Assembly (NCBI GenBank): GCA_963550135.1
Contig: CAUVBP010000004.1
Location: 17,173 to 81,172 of the forward strand
Direction of reading: 5' to 3'
Source: Saccharimonas sp963550135
GTDB lineage: Bacteria; Patescibacteriota; Saccharimonadia; Saccharimonadales; Saccharimonadaceae
DNA: 64,000 nt
This document shows positions 26,547 through 34,244 of this stretch, piece after piece (positions within the stretch are counted from its first letter, which is position 1; each line of letters starts with the position of its first letter). The notes under the pieces were generated by a model. It was not told where the DNA came from. It saw only the letters and a list, made by a program, of their open reading frames with translations, and made no database searches. Both the position numbers and the translations under genes were made by a program.

Positions 26547-28091
26547 ATGAAAAGACAGTCACTCGAGACTATTCACCTTGACAAAATCGTTGGCGGCGGG
26601 CAAGCGCTAGGGACGCTGGCCGACGGACGCAAATGCTTCGTATGGGGCGGACTACCCGGCGAGACGGTTACTGTTCGCATTACCAAAAAGAAGTCGCACC
26701 TCGTCGAAGCGGTCGTCGAGGAAGTGATCTCGCCAAGCCCCGACCGCATCCAGCCGCGCGACCCGGATAGTTATCTTTCGACCAGCCCGTGGCAAATCAT
26801 GCCACTAGAAGTTGAACAAACATACAAAGCACAGTTGATCGACGACGCGTTCGCGCTGCATAATGTTACATTACCGGCGGCGATTGATATTTATTGCGAC
26901 AATGTTGCATATGGTTATCGCAATAAAGTTGAATTTAGTTGGTACAGCGAATCGGTGGTATCCCGAGCGGTATCTCAGAAAAAATCTGGGCTGGCTTACG
27001 TGGGCCCCGGATTATTTTCTGATGATACCCGAGAGGTAAATACGAATAGTGACCGCGATGATACATCTGGCGATACACTTGACTTGGCATTTTTCCGCCG
27101 TGGCAGCAAGGGCAAGATTGTCGTCAATGGCACGAGCTTAGCGCACCCTGCAATCAATAACCTGGCACGGGCGATCCGCGATTTACTGCGCCATAAACGC
27201 GTCGCGGCTCGCCAGCTCAAGACCTTGCTCGTCCGCTGCGATCAGTCGGGAAGTTGCGTATGGCAGTTGTATATTAAAGATCGCTTGCCCGAAATAATTA
27301 CCGCTGATGAAGCCGCCAAATTACCGGCTCAGGGCGGGGAAATTATCTATTCCGATCCGCGCTCGCCAGCCAGCCGCATCACCGAACGCTTGGCGTGTTT
27401 CGGCAACACCACCTTGACTGACACCATCCTTGGTATACCATTCCGCTACGCCTGCGAAGGCTTTTTCCAAGTCAACATACCGGTTTACGAGCAGGCGCTG
27501 CGCGATATGAAGGAGTGGGTGCCATACAATAAGGCGCGCCAAGAGCGCCGGGCTCAGTTGGCGGCACATGGCGATATTGATAGTCAACAGCGAGTAATAT
27601 CTCAGAAAAAATCTGGGCAACTTTACGTGGGTCCCGGATTGTTTTCTGATGATATTCGAGCTGTCAAATTATCAACTCTCGACCTCTACGCTGGCGTCGG
27701 CACTATTGGTCTGACTATTGGCGGCGGCAACGTCACGCTGGTGGAAATCAACACCGACGCTGTCCGCGAAATGCAGCGCAACATCACCGAACTTGGTCGC
27801 ACCGACGCCCGCGCTGTCCTCGCTCCCAGCGAACAAGCACTCAATTATATTACAGGCAAGGAAATCGTCATCGTCGACCCGCCGCGCGCCGGCTTGCATC
27901 CCGACGTTATTGCGACATTGTTACAAAAACTACCGCCACGTATTATTTATCTCAGCTGCAATCCTGTCACCCAAGCCCGAGATGTCGCCTTGCTCCAGCA
28001 AAGTTACCAAATCACTTGGCACCGTGGCTACAACTTTTTCCCGCGTACGCCGCATATTGAACACTTAATCATTCTTGATAAGAAGCCGTAA
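26547..28091 (+). CDS. 23S/tRNA uracil-5 methyltransferase (TrmA/RlmCD type) with two internal insertions
   Basis: 514 residues. N-terminal TRAM domain (about 1-60), central beta domain, then a Rossmann methyltransferase with LDLYAGVGTIGL (about 379), the Asp of VDPPRAGL, and catalytic Cys in LSCNPVTQARD. The Fe-S cysteines found in RlmD are replaced (TSPWQIM region). Two homologous inserts, about residues 140-163 and 349-371, carry SQKKSG.xYVGPGLFSDD; each is encoded by a 70-bp hairpin-forming repeat. They fall in a beta-hairpin of the central domain and in the linker before SAM motif I, so the enzyme may still be active. Confidence 0.9.
   Translation: MKRQSLETIHLDKIVGGGQALGTLADGRKCFVWGGLPGETVTVRITKKKSHLVEAVVEEVISPSPDRIQPRDPDSYLSTSPWQIMPLEVEQTYKAQLIDDAFALHNVTLPAAIDIYCDNVAYGYRNKVEFSWYSESVVSRAVSQKKSGLAYVGPGLFSDDTREVNTNSDRDDTSGDTLDLAFFRRGSKGKIVVNGTSLAHPAINNLARAIRDLLRHKRVAARQLKTLLVRCDQSGSCVWQLYIKDRLPEIITADEAAKLPAQGGEIIYSDPRSPASRITERLACFGNTTLTDTILGIPFRYACEGFFQVNIPVYEQALRDMKEWVPYNKARQERRAQLAAHGDIDSQQRVISQKKSGQLYVGPGLFSDDIRAVKLSTLDLYAGVGTIGLTIGGGNVTLVEINTDAVREMQRNITELGRTDARAVLAPSEQALNYITGKEIVIVDPPRAGLHPDVIATLLQKLPPRIIYLSCNPVTQARDVALLQQSYQITWHRGYNFFPRTPHIEHLIILDKKP
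26964..27033 (+). repeat. palindromic coding insertion, copy 1
   Basis: 70 bp, 84% identical to copy 2. Stem GGTATC/GATACC (26969-26974 with 27024-27029), TCAGAAAA/TTTTCTGA (26975-26982 with 27015-27022) and AATCTGGG/CCCCGGATT region (26983-26990 with 27006-27013), with only two single-base bulges and a 15-nt loop. Ends carry CGAG in direct orientation. Confidence 0.85.
27591..27660 (+). repeat. palindromic coding insertion, copy 2
   Basis: 70 bp in the same orientation and reading frame as copy 1, 627 bp downstream. The outer stem is AATATC/GATATT instead of GGTATC/GATACC: both arms changed together, so base pairing is preserved. Loop bases differ more than stem bases. Confidence 0.85.
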
Positions 28092-28153
28092 AGCTGCTCT
28101 TTCTATGCAGAGTTTATCTGGCTAATTCGAATGCAAGGCTAGCTAATTGCTGC

Positions 28154-28159
28154 TATACT
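28154..28159 (+). promoter_or_regulatory. extended -10 box of the DHH gene
   Basis: TGCTATACT ending 8 nt before ATG 28168; a GTG at 28165 is also in frame but sits closer than usual here. Confidence 0.65.
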
Positions 28160-28167
28160 ATTAGGTG

Positions 28168-29142
28168 ATGTTTGACAAAGCTATTGACGCTATCAATAAC
28201 GCGCAGAAAATTGTTGTAGTCCAAGCGGAAAATCCTGACGGTGATAGTATCGGCAGCAGCTTAGCCTTGGAAGAAATTCTAAGTGACCTCGGCAAAAATG
28301 TTCAGCTGCACTGTCCAGTTGATACCCCAAAATACTTACGTTACATTCACGGTTGGGATCGAATAACTAGCGATTTTGACACGAATACTGACTTAGCAAT
28401 TATCGTTGATACTAATGCTGAACTATTAATCAGTAAAAGCTTAAGTATGCCAGGTGTGCGTCATTTTCTTGAGACGCATCCCGTTATAGTGTTGGATCAT
28501 CACGCAACTGATTCGACGCTGACTTTTGATGCTACTCATGTCAACCAGCCGGTAGTTGCAGCTGGCGAACTGATTTACAATCTAGTGCATACTGCCGGCT
28601 GGGTAATTAATACGCAAGCTGCAGAAAATATGCTGATTGCTATCATGAGCGATAGCCTGGGCTTAACAACACAAAATACCACATCCGACTCGTTTCGTGT
28701 CGCTGGCGAATTAACTGCGCTCGGTGCTAGCAACTCAGCTATTGAAGAACGACGCCGCGAATTTATGAAAAAGTCGCCGGAGATTTTGGCATATAAAGGC
28801 CGCTTGATTGAACGTATCGAATATTTGCTTGATGGTAAATTAGCTATAATTCACATCCCGTGGGAAGAAATCCAGAAATATAGCGATCAGTATAACCCGA
28901 GCGTTCTAGTGCTCGACGAAATGCGTTTAGTTGAGGGGGTTGAAGTGGCTTGCGCTATCAAAACTTACCCTGACGGTAAATTAACCGGGAAATTACGCAG
29001 TAATATGCCAGTGTCAGAGCAGATAGCTGGATATTTCGGCGGCGGCGGGCACGCTTATGCTGCAGGTTTTCGCGTGTATGACGATTATGCAGTGATTGTG
29101 CGCGAACTAGTTGAGGCTGCGGATAAGTCTTTACGCGGGTAA
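28168..29142 (+). CDS. nrnA: DHH/DHHA1 phosphoesterase, NrnA type
   Basis: 324 residues. The DHH domain carries NPDGDSIGSS (about 23), the IIVDTN metal Asp and LDHH (about 110). The DHHA1 domain ends in FGGGGHAYAAGF, which binds the nucleotide. NrnA-type enzymes degrade 2-5-mer RNA and often pAp; some relatives cleave c-di-AMP. Which activity holds here is not visible. A bidirectional terminator follows. Confidence 0.88.
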   Translation: MFDKAIDAINNAQKIVVVQAENPDGDSIGSSLALEEILSDLGKNVQLHCPVDTPKYLRYIHGWDRITSDFDTNTDLAIIVDTNAELLISKSLSMPGVRHFLETHPVIVLDHHATDSTLTFDATHVNQPVVAAGELIYNLVHTAGWVINTQAAENMLIAIMSDSLGLTTQNTTSDSFRVAGELTALGASNSAIEERRREFMKKSPEILAYKGRLIERIEYLLDGKLAIIHIPWEEIQKYSDQYNPSVLVLDEMRLVEGVEVACAIKTYPDGKLTGKLRSNMPVSEQIAGYFGGGGHAYAAGFRVYDDYAVIVRELVEAADKSLRG

Positions 29143-29160
29143 TTTGTCTGTTCTAAATTA

Positions 29161-29190
29161 AAAAACCGCTAGCGTATGTAGCGGTTTTTC
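29161..29190 (+). terminator. bidirectional terminator
   Basis: AAAAACCGCT / AGCGGTTTTT, 10-bp perfect stem with a 9-nt loop; serves nrnA (+) and the LysM-CHAP gene (-). Confidence 0.85.
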
Positions 29191-29212
29191 TAATTCTACT
29201 AGTTATAATTAT

Positions 29213-30091
29213 TTAGTAGATGAATTGTCCGAACGTGCCTGGCCTTACTGTACGTTTGTTGTAATTGCCAGCGCGGTAATTCCAACCCATTTCTGAAACA
29301 GTATAGCTGCCATCGCTATTAACCGACTCAACGTAAGCGACATGGCCGTTTGTTACCGCGACAGCTCCAGCGCGCGGTGCGTTACCAGTTGATTTACCGG
29401 CAGCTTGGGCGCTGGAAATCCAACCATAACCGGCATTGCCATATACAGCGACGTCTGGGCGGCGGCTGTGAACGTAATCGGTGCACCACATGCCGTTGCC
29501 GACGTAGTAGCTTGACGAGTTAATCGGCTTTGAGCTATATGATCGCGTAGTAACTGTAGAAGTCCGAACTGATGGCGCCGCTGCGTTAGAACTGGCGGCT
29601 GCTTGCTGCACTGCAACGATAGTTGATGAACGGTCTGGCAAGACCTCTTCTGCGCTAGGAATTCGCAGCTTCTGTCCTATGTCAATAGCGTTTGGGTTAC
29701 TAAGCGACTCGTTGGCGTCAAAGATACGCGTCCAGGTTGTATTGTATTTTTCGGCAATTGACGCCAAGCTATCGCCTGCGGCTACTATCGCGTAGGTTGA
29801 TTGTTCGATTGGTTTTGTTTCGTTAGATTTGTCCTTTGGTGTAGACGTTGGTTTTTTGGCTTTATCGTCATCAACTCCGCTGGTTTGCTTTTCGTCGGCT
29901 TTTGCTAGCAAAGCTTTCTTGTCGTGGGCAGCTAGCAGCGGTGTTTTCTTTGCAATCGTTAATTTATTTTTATTTTGCTGTGCGAGTAGTAGCGAGCGGC
30001 CCGTACTCGTTTCGGCATAGGCTGGGTGTGTTGCTATTAAGCATATTGCACCAGCGGCGCCGAGTGTCGTCAAGACCCCGTATAAACGCAT
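29213..30091 (-). CDS. secreted LysM-CHAP cell-wall hydrolase
   Basis: 292 residues. Signal peptide at about 1-27 (HPAYA cleavage-like end), a charged Lys/Asp/Thr-rich linker, one LysM repeat (about 99-145, IVAAGDSLASIAEKYN), then CHAP with Cys in GMWCTDY and His in NGHVAYVES. It would act on peptidoglycan outside the membrane. AAGGAGA precedes the ATG. Unlike most genes here it has a long structured leader from a full -35/-10 promoter. Confidence 0.92.
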   Translation of the reverse strand: MRLYGVLTTLGAAGAICLIATHPAYAETSTGRSLLLAQQNKNKLTIAKKTPLLAAHDKKALLAKADEKQTSGVDDDKAKKPTSTPKDKSNETKPIEQSTYAIVAAGDSLASIAEKYNTTWTRIFDANESLSNPNAIDIGQKLRIPSAEEVLPDRSSTIVAVQQAAASSNAAAPSVRTSTVTTRSYSSKPINSSSYYVGNGMWCTDYVHSRRPDVAVYGNAGYGWISSAQAAGKSTGNAPRAGAVAVTNGHVAYVESVNSDGSYTVSEMGWNYRAGNYNKRTVRPGTFGQFIY

Positions 30092-30197
30092 AATTATCTC
30101 CTTGGTTAAATACCCCCACGGATAGGCTAAACTTCAAATACTCGTGGATTTATGTCCTGGCTTATTATTGTTTTAATCGTAATTTTCACAGGACATG
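30092..30197 (-). promoter_or_regulatory. structured 5' leader of the LysM-CHAP gene
   Basis: About 105 nt between the likely transcription start and ATG 30091. Two pairings are visible: ATGTCCTG/CAGGACAT (30152-30159 with 30189-30196) and CCACG/CGTGG (30116-30120 with 30143-30147). The second lies close to the ribosome site. I do not recognise a known riboswitch; the c-di-AMP ydaO consensus is not present. Confidence 0.45.
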
Positions 30198-30203
30198 AGA
30201 CCA

Positions 30204-30232
30204 ATCATAGCAAAACGTAGTATTTTGGTCAA
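30204..30232 (-). promoter_or_regulatory. promoter of the LysM-CHAP gene
   Basis: Minus strand TTGACC (30227-30232), 17-bp spacer, TGCTATGAT (-10 at 30204-30209). Confidence 0.75.
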
Positions 30233-30298
30233 TAATTTTATAGTGGTAATGCTACACTACCCCTGGAAAATTAGGTGGACTTTCGAGTTATTTTTTGG

Positions 30299-30304
30299 TA
30301 TAAT
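30299..30304 (+). promoter_or_regulatory. -10 box of rplA
   Basis: TATAAT about 70 nt before the rplA ATG. The leader (about 30311-30375) holds GGGAGACGTC and an AAAGGA site; an L1-binding structure could be here but I cannot define it. Confidence 0.6.
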
Positions 30305-30375
30305 CGTAGACGTTTTATTAAATCAATGTTGGGAGACGTCAAGTCGCTTGCACCACAGAAAGGATTAAATATCTG

Positions 30376-31347
30376 ATGGCTAAAAAAGCCGAATTATTAG
30401 AAAAAGCTGCCGAGCTTAAGCTTGACGTCAGCGAAAAAAATACTATAGCCGAGATTGAAACGGCAATTGCTGCCGCTGAAAAGCACTCAGTCCGCGAAGC
30501 GACAGTTGCCAAAGCCGGTAAGCGTAGCGCCAAAGCTATCGAAGAGGCTGAAGCTAAAGCTGAAAAAGAAGCTCGCAAAGAAGCTGGCGACACTACGCCG
30601 CAGGGTGACGCCGAAGCAGCTGTCAAAAAAGGTCCAGCGCCAAAAGTTCGTCCGTTGATTGAACGCCGCGGCAAAGCTTACCGCCAGGCTGCCGAAAAAG
30701 TTGAAAAAGACAAAGCCTACACGCTTGCCGATGCTATCAAACTTGCTACCGAAACCAATCCGAGTAAATTTGACGCTAGCGTTGAAGTTCACGTTCGTTT
30801 AGGCGTCGATCCGCGTCAAGCCGACCAAAATATTCGTTCGACTGTAGTCCTGCCTCACGGTACCGGCAAGACTGTCCGAGTAGCCGTTTTCGCAGCTGAC
30901 ACTGATGCTGACAAAGCCAAAAAAGCTGGTGCTGATATTGCTGGCGATGAGGCTATTGTCAAACTTCTTGACAAGGGCACGCTTGATTTTGACGTCTTAA
31001 TCGCTACGCCGGCTTACATGCCAAAACTCGGTAAGTACGCTCGTTTGCTCGGCCCGAAAGGTTTGATGCCGAACCCGAAGAGCGGTACTGTCTCGACCGA
31101 CGTAGCCAAAGCTACCGAAGAAGCCAAAGCTGGCAAGGTAGAATATCGTGTCGACAAGCAGGCTGCTATCCATTTAAGTGTTGGTAAGGTTAGCTTCGGC
31201 GCTGAAAAATTGCTTGAAAACGCCAATACTTTCTTTGCTAGCTTGCAAGCACAGAAGCCATCCTCCATCAAGGGTGTTTACATTAAATCGGTTGCCGTCG
31301 CCACTACGATGGGCCCCGGTATCAAAGTTGATTATCAAGCAAAATAA
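30376..31347 (+). CDS. rplA: 50S ribosomal protein L1 with N-terminal extension
   Basis: 323 residues; bacterial L1 is usually about 230. The L1 core starts near residue 100 (TLADAIKLATE) and is complete through VKVDYQAK-like C-terminus, with TGKTVRVAVFA and GPKGLMPNPKSGTV. The first 95 residues hold a small helical motif resembling SAP/HeH folds (ELLEKAAELKLDVSEK) followed by an Ala/Lys/Glu-rich linker. L1 forms the ribosomal stalk at the E site. rplK, its usual partner, is absent upstream. Confidence 0.93.
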   Translation: MAKKAELLEKAAELKLDVSEKNTIAEIETAIAAAEKHSVREATVAKAGKRSAKAIEEAEAKAEKEARKEAGDTTPQGDAEAAVKKGPAPKVRPLIERRGKAYRQAAEKVEKDKAYTLADAIKLATETNPSKFDASVEVHVRLGVDPRQADQNIRSTVVLPHGTGKTVRVAVFAADTDADKAKKAGADIAGDEAIVKLLDKGTLDFDVLIATPAYMPKLGKYARLLGPKGLMPNPKSGTVSTDVAKATEEAKAGKVEYRVDKQAAIHLSVGKVSFGAEKLLENANTFFASLQAQKPSSIKGVYIKSVAVATTMGPGIKVDYQAK

Positions 31348-31361
31348 ACTCATATAATTTT

Positions 31362-31392
31362 AGAGCGAGACCTAGCATCTCGCTCTATTTTT
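31362..31392 (+). terminator. terminator of rplA
   Basis: Perfect 9-bp stem AGAGCGAGA / TCTCGCTCT with a 7-nt loop, then ATTTTT. It lies just before the thyA ribosome site, so thyA expression may depend on readthrough. Confidence 0.75.
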
Positions 31393-31407
31393 AGAAGGAG
31401 GGTAGGA

Positions 31408-32226
31408 ATGAGACAATATCTTGATTTACTTGACCGTATTCTAGCAGAAGGCGTCGAAAAGCATGACCGGACAGGTACTGGTACGCTCAGTATCTTCGGG
31501 CATATGATGCGTTTTGATTTGCGCGAGGGCTTTCCACTGCTTACCACCAAAAAGCTCTTTACCAAAGGTATCTTCGGCGAGTTGATTTGGTTTTTGCGTG
31601 GCGATACCAACGTGCACTGGCTGCAAGAACGCGGAATTCATATCTGGGACGAGTGGGCTAACGAGAACGGCGATCTCGGTCCAGTTTACGGCGCGCAGTG
31701 GCGGGCATGGCCAGCACCTAATGGTGAACATATTGACCAGATTGCTAACGTTATTAATCAACTACGCGCTAGTCCAGACTCACGGCGGCTAATCGTTACC
31801 GCTTGGAATCCTGCCGAAGTAGGCAACATGGCTTTGCCGCCATGCCATATGTTATTTCAATTCTATACCACACCCGCTGATTCCAATGACTCTGATCAGC
31901 GGCGCTGGTTATCGTGCCGGCTTGATCAGCGATCGTGCGATACATTTCTGGGCGTCCCATTCAATATTGCTAGCTATGCATTATTGACTATGATAATTGC
32001 ACAGCAGGTTGATATGCGGCCGCGTGAATTTGTTTGGATGGGCGGCGATGTTCATTTGTATTTGAATCATCTCGAGCAAGCAAAACTTCAGTTGACACGC
32101 CAACCGCGTCCGCTGCCAGCTCTCGATATCACACCAAAACCATCAATCGATGATTATGATCTTGATGATTTCAAATTAAAAAACTACAATCCATGGCCAG
32201 CCATCAAAGCGCCAATTTCAGTCTAA
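31408..32226 (+). CDS. thyA: thymidylate synthase
   Basis: 272 residues, E. coli ThyA size. Folate/dUMP motifs RTGTGTLSIFG, catalytic Cys in LPPCHMLFQFY (about 145), and DQRSCDTFLGVPFNIASY. It methylates dUMP to dTMP using methylene-tetrahydrofolate, producing dihydrofolate that the neighbouring dfrA recycles. Ribosome site AGGAGGG. Confidence 0.97.
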   Translation: MRQYLDLLDRILAEGVEKHDRTGTGTLSIFGHMMRFDLREGFPLLTTKKLFTKGIFGELIWFLRGDTNVHWLQERGIHIWDEWANENGDLGPVYGAQWRAWPAPNGEHIDQIANVINQLRASPDSRRLIVTAWNPAEVGNMALPPCHMLFQFYTTPADSNDSDQRRWLSCRLDQRSCDTFLGVPFNIASYALLTMIIAQQVDMRPREFVWMGGDVHLYLNHLEQAKLQLTRQPRPLPALDITPKPSIDDYDLDDFKLKNYNPWPAIKAPISV

Positions 32227-32245
32227 ATATTGCTGCATGGCAAGA

Positions 32246-32743
32246 CTACTTTTCATATATCGCAAATATATAAGGATAAATGTTAGCATTATCAGCAGCA
32301 TGTGATTCTTCTGATGTTTTACGCCAAGTATCGTCAAGCTCGGGGAAAAATGTATCCGCTGGAAGTTCTGCGTCGACTTCTGTAGCGCATATTTTACTTA
32401 CCACATTTGATTTGAGTGCGGCCGCGTAAACGGTTGCGCCGCCAATGATGTATATTGTATCTTTGCTTGCCATTTGCAGAGCGCTTTCTAACGAGCTAGC
32501 TGTAGCGATACCATCCAGCTTGGAATGAGTTAATACGATATTCTGGCGATTTGGTAGCGGACGGCCAATAGATTCATAAGTTTTGCGGCCCATAATTACT
32601 GTACCGCCAGTGGTTAATTGGCGAAAATGCTGCAAATCTGCTGGCAAACTGCGCCCCCACGGCAGTTTGTTGTCAATGCCAATACCGCGCCGGCGATCGT
32701 AGGCGACTACTATGCTGCACTGTTTTTTCTGATCGCGTCCCAT
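32246..32743 (-). CDS. dfrA: dihydrofolate reductase
   Basis: 165 residues from ATG 32743. The frame stays open further upstream (to 32875), but a minus-strand TATGAT (32751-32756) ends 7 nt before this ATG and the family's first strand begins right after it (SIVVAYDRRRGIG). DHFR motifs: LPWGRSLPADLQHFRQLT, VIMGRKTYESIG, and YIIGGATVYAAAL. It converges on thyA and diverges from dcd. Confidence 0.93.
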   Translation of the reverse strand: MGRDQKKQCSIVVAYDRRRGIGIDNKLPWGRSLPADLQHFRQLTTGGTVIMGRKTYESIGRPLPNRQNIVLTHSKLDGIATASSLESALQMASKDTIYIIGGATVYAAALKSNVVSKICATEVDAELPADTFFPELDDTWRKTSEESHAADNANIYPYIFAIYEK

Positions 32744-32791
32744 CAACTTAATCATATCACAGGCTAGTTGTGTAAGCGGTAGCGGTGAATG

Positions 32792-32797
32792 TATAAT
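32792..32797 (+). promoter_or_regulatory. -10 box of dcd
   Basis: TATAAT ending 8 nt before ATG 32806, back to back with the dfrA promoter. Confidence 0.65.
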
Positions 32798-32805
32798 GAA
32801 AAGAC

Positions 32806-33564
32806 ATGAAAACAGATTCGACCGAATTATCATCGCCAACTGGCATTTATAGCGATAGAGAAATTGCAGCAGCACTAGCAGATGGTCATATCGTTTGCGA
32901 CCCAGCGCCAGCGCGTATCAATGGTAGTAGTGTTGATGTAACGCTTGGCTATTATTTTTATAGAGCTGGCGCTCAGGGGAAGGAAAGGCTATTTAATCCA
33001 TTCGACGAAACTGACGTTCGGCGCTACTTTGGCGAATACAAAATTGCCAAACCGTGGCGCGAAGTTCGCCGCCGAATTACTGATCAAGGTGTCGCTGGCA
33101 TTGATAGCATCAAAGGTATTAATGACAATCATCCGGTCATCGTCTTGCGGCCAAACGAGCGAATTCTGGCGCATACTCATGAATTTATCGGTATTCTGCC
33201 GCCAGGTACTACCAGCATGCAGGCTCGTAGTACTACTGGACGTATCGGCATCTCGGCTTGCTACTGCGCTGGTTGGGGTGATCCAGGTTATATTAACCGC
33301 TGGACTATGGAGGTTCATAATCTCAACGAGAATGAGTACATCGTGCTGCCAGTTGGCTACCGTATAGCGCAAATTGTTTTTAGTGCTACCGGACCAGTGG
33401 CTACCGAATACGCCAAGGCTTCTGGTAATTATCAAGCTAATATTAGCGCTGATCTTGCTGCTGTTAAGGCTGCTTGGCGGCCGTGGATGTTATTGCCGCG
33501 AGCTTATGCTTCGCCGGTAGAATTGCCGCAACCTGTCGCTGGCCTTAATGAAGGATTGTTGTAA
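32806..33564 (+). CDS. dcd: dCTP deaminase-like protein
   Basis: 252 residues; typical Dcd is about 190, with extra residues at about 60-100 and at the C-terminus. The dUTPase-fold trimer motifs are present: INGSSVDVTLG, MQARSTTGRIGI and GYRIAQIVF. It makes dUTP (or dUMP if bifunctional) from dCTP for ThyA. Leads an operon with tmk, 17 bp apart. Confidence 0.87.
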   Translation: MKTDSTELSSPTGIYSDREIAAALADGHIVCDPAPARINGSSVDVTLGYYFYRAGAQGKERLFNPFDETDVRRYFGEYKIAKPWREVRRRITDQGVAGIDSIKGINDNHPVIVLRPNERILAHTHEFIGILPPGTTSMQARSTTGRIGISACYCAGWGDPGYINRWTMEVHNLNENEYIVLPVGYRIAQIVFSATGPVATEYAKASGNYQANISADLAAVKAAWRPWMLLPRAYASPVELPQPVAGLNEGLL

Positions 33565-33581
33565 AGGCTGGAGATTATGCA

Positions 33582-34244
33582 ATGAGTGGTACTTATATCG
33601 TCATTGAAGGGAACGATGGTACAGGCAAATCAACCCAAGCTGAATTGCTAGCTGATTACTGCCGCCAGCAAGGCCGGGAAGTGGTAATTGTAGAGGAGCC
33701 TGGCAGCGAAGACCCAGACAAAACCACACCCATTGCTAGCTACTTGCGCTCGCTAATCAAGAACGGCACTCTAGCCCGTGATCCCGAGATCAACTTAGCG
33801 CTATTTAGCGCTGCTCGCCGCGAACTATGGCAACAAAAAATTGCACCAGCGCTAAATCGCGGCGCCATTGTCATTTCGGCGCGTAACTATATTTCAACTT
33901 TAGCCTATCAAGGTTATGGCGAGGGAGTTAATACGGATCATATTATGGCAACTACTAAACTTTTTACAGACGAACGTTACATGAAGCCGGATTTCATTAT
34001 TATTTTGACCCTTGACAACGAGAGCGAGCGTAAAAAACGGATTGCTAAGCGCAGCCAAAGTATAGACACTTCAGATACTTTCGAGTCGCGCAGCAGTAAT
34101 TTTCAAAAACGTGTTGATGCCGCTTATCGTACAATTGCTAGCAAATTGCCCTCGTCTCATGTTATAGAATGTTACAGCAATGGTCATTACAAGACAGCCG
34201 AGCAAATAAACGTTGAAATTCAATCAATTGTTCAGCAGTTATAA
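33582..34244 (+). CDS. tmk: thymidylate kinase
   Basis: 220 residues. P-loop GNDGTGKST (10-18), then VEEPGSEDP, and the LID region RKKRIAKRSQS. It phosphorylates dTMP to dTDP, completing the thyA-dcd-tmk route to dTTP. Ribosome site GGAGAT. Overlaps the convergent RelA/SpoT-like gene by 6 bp. Confidence 0.93.
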   Translation: MSGTYIVIEGNDGTGKSTQAELLADYCRQQGREVVIVEEPGSEDPDKTTPIASYLRSLIKNGTLARDPEINLALFSAARRELWQQKIAPALNRGAIVISARNYISTLAYQGYGEGVNTDHIMATTKLFTDERYMKPDFIIILTLDNESERKKRIAKRSQSIDTSDTFESRSSNFQKRVDAAYRTIASKLPSSHVIECYSNGHYKTAEQINVEIQSIVQQL

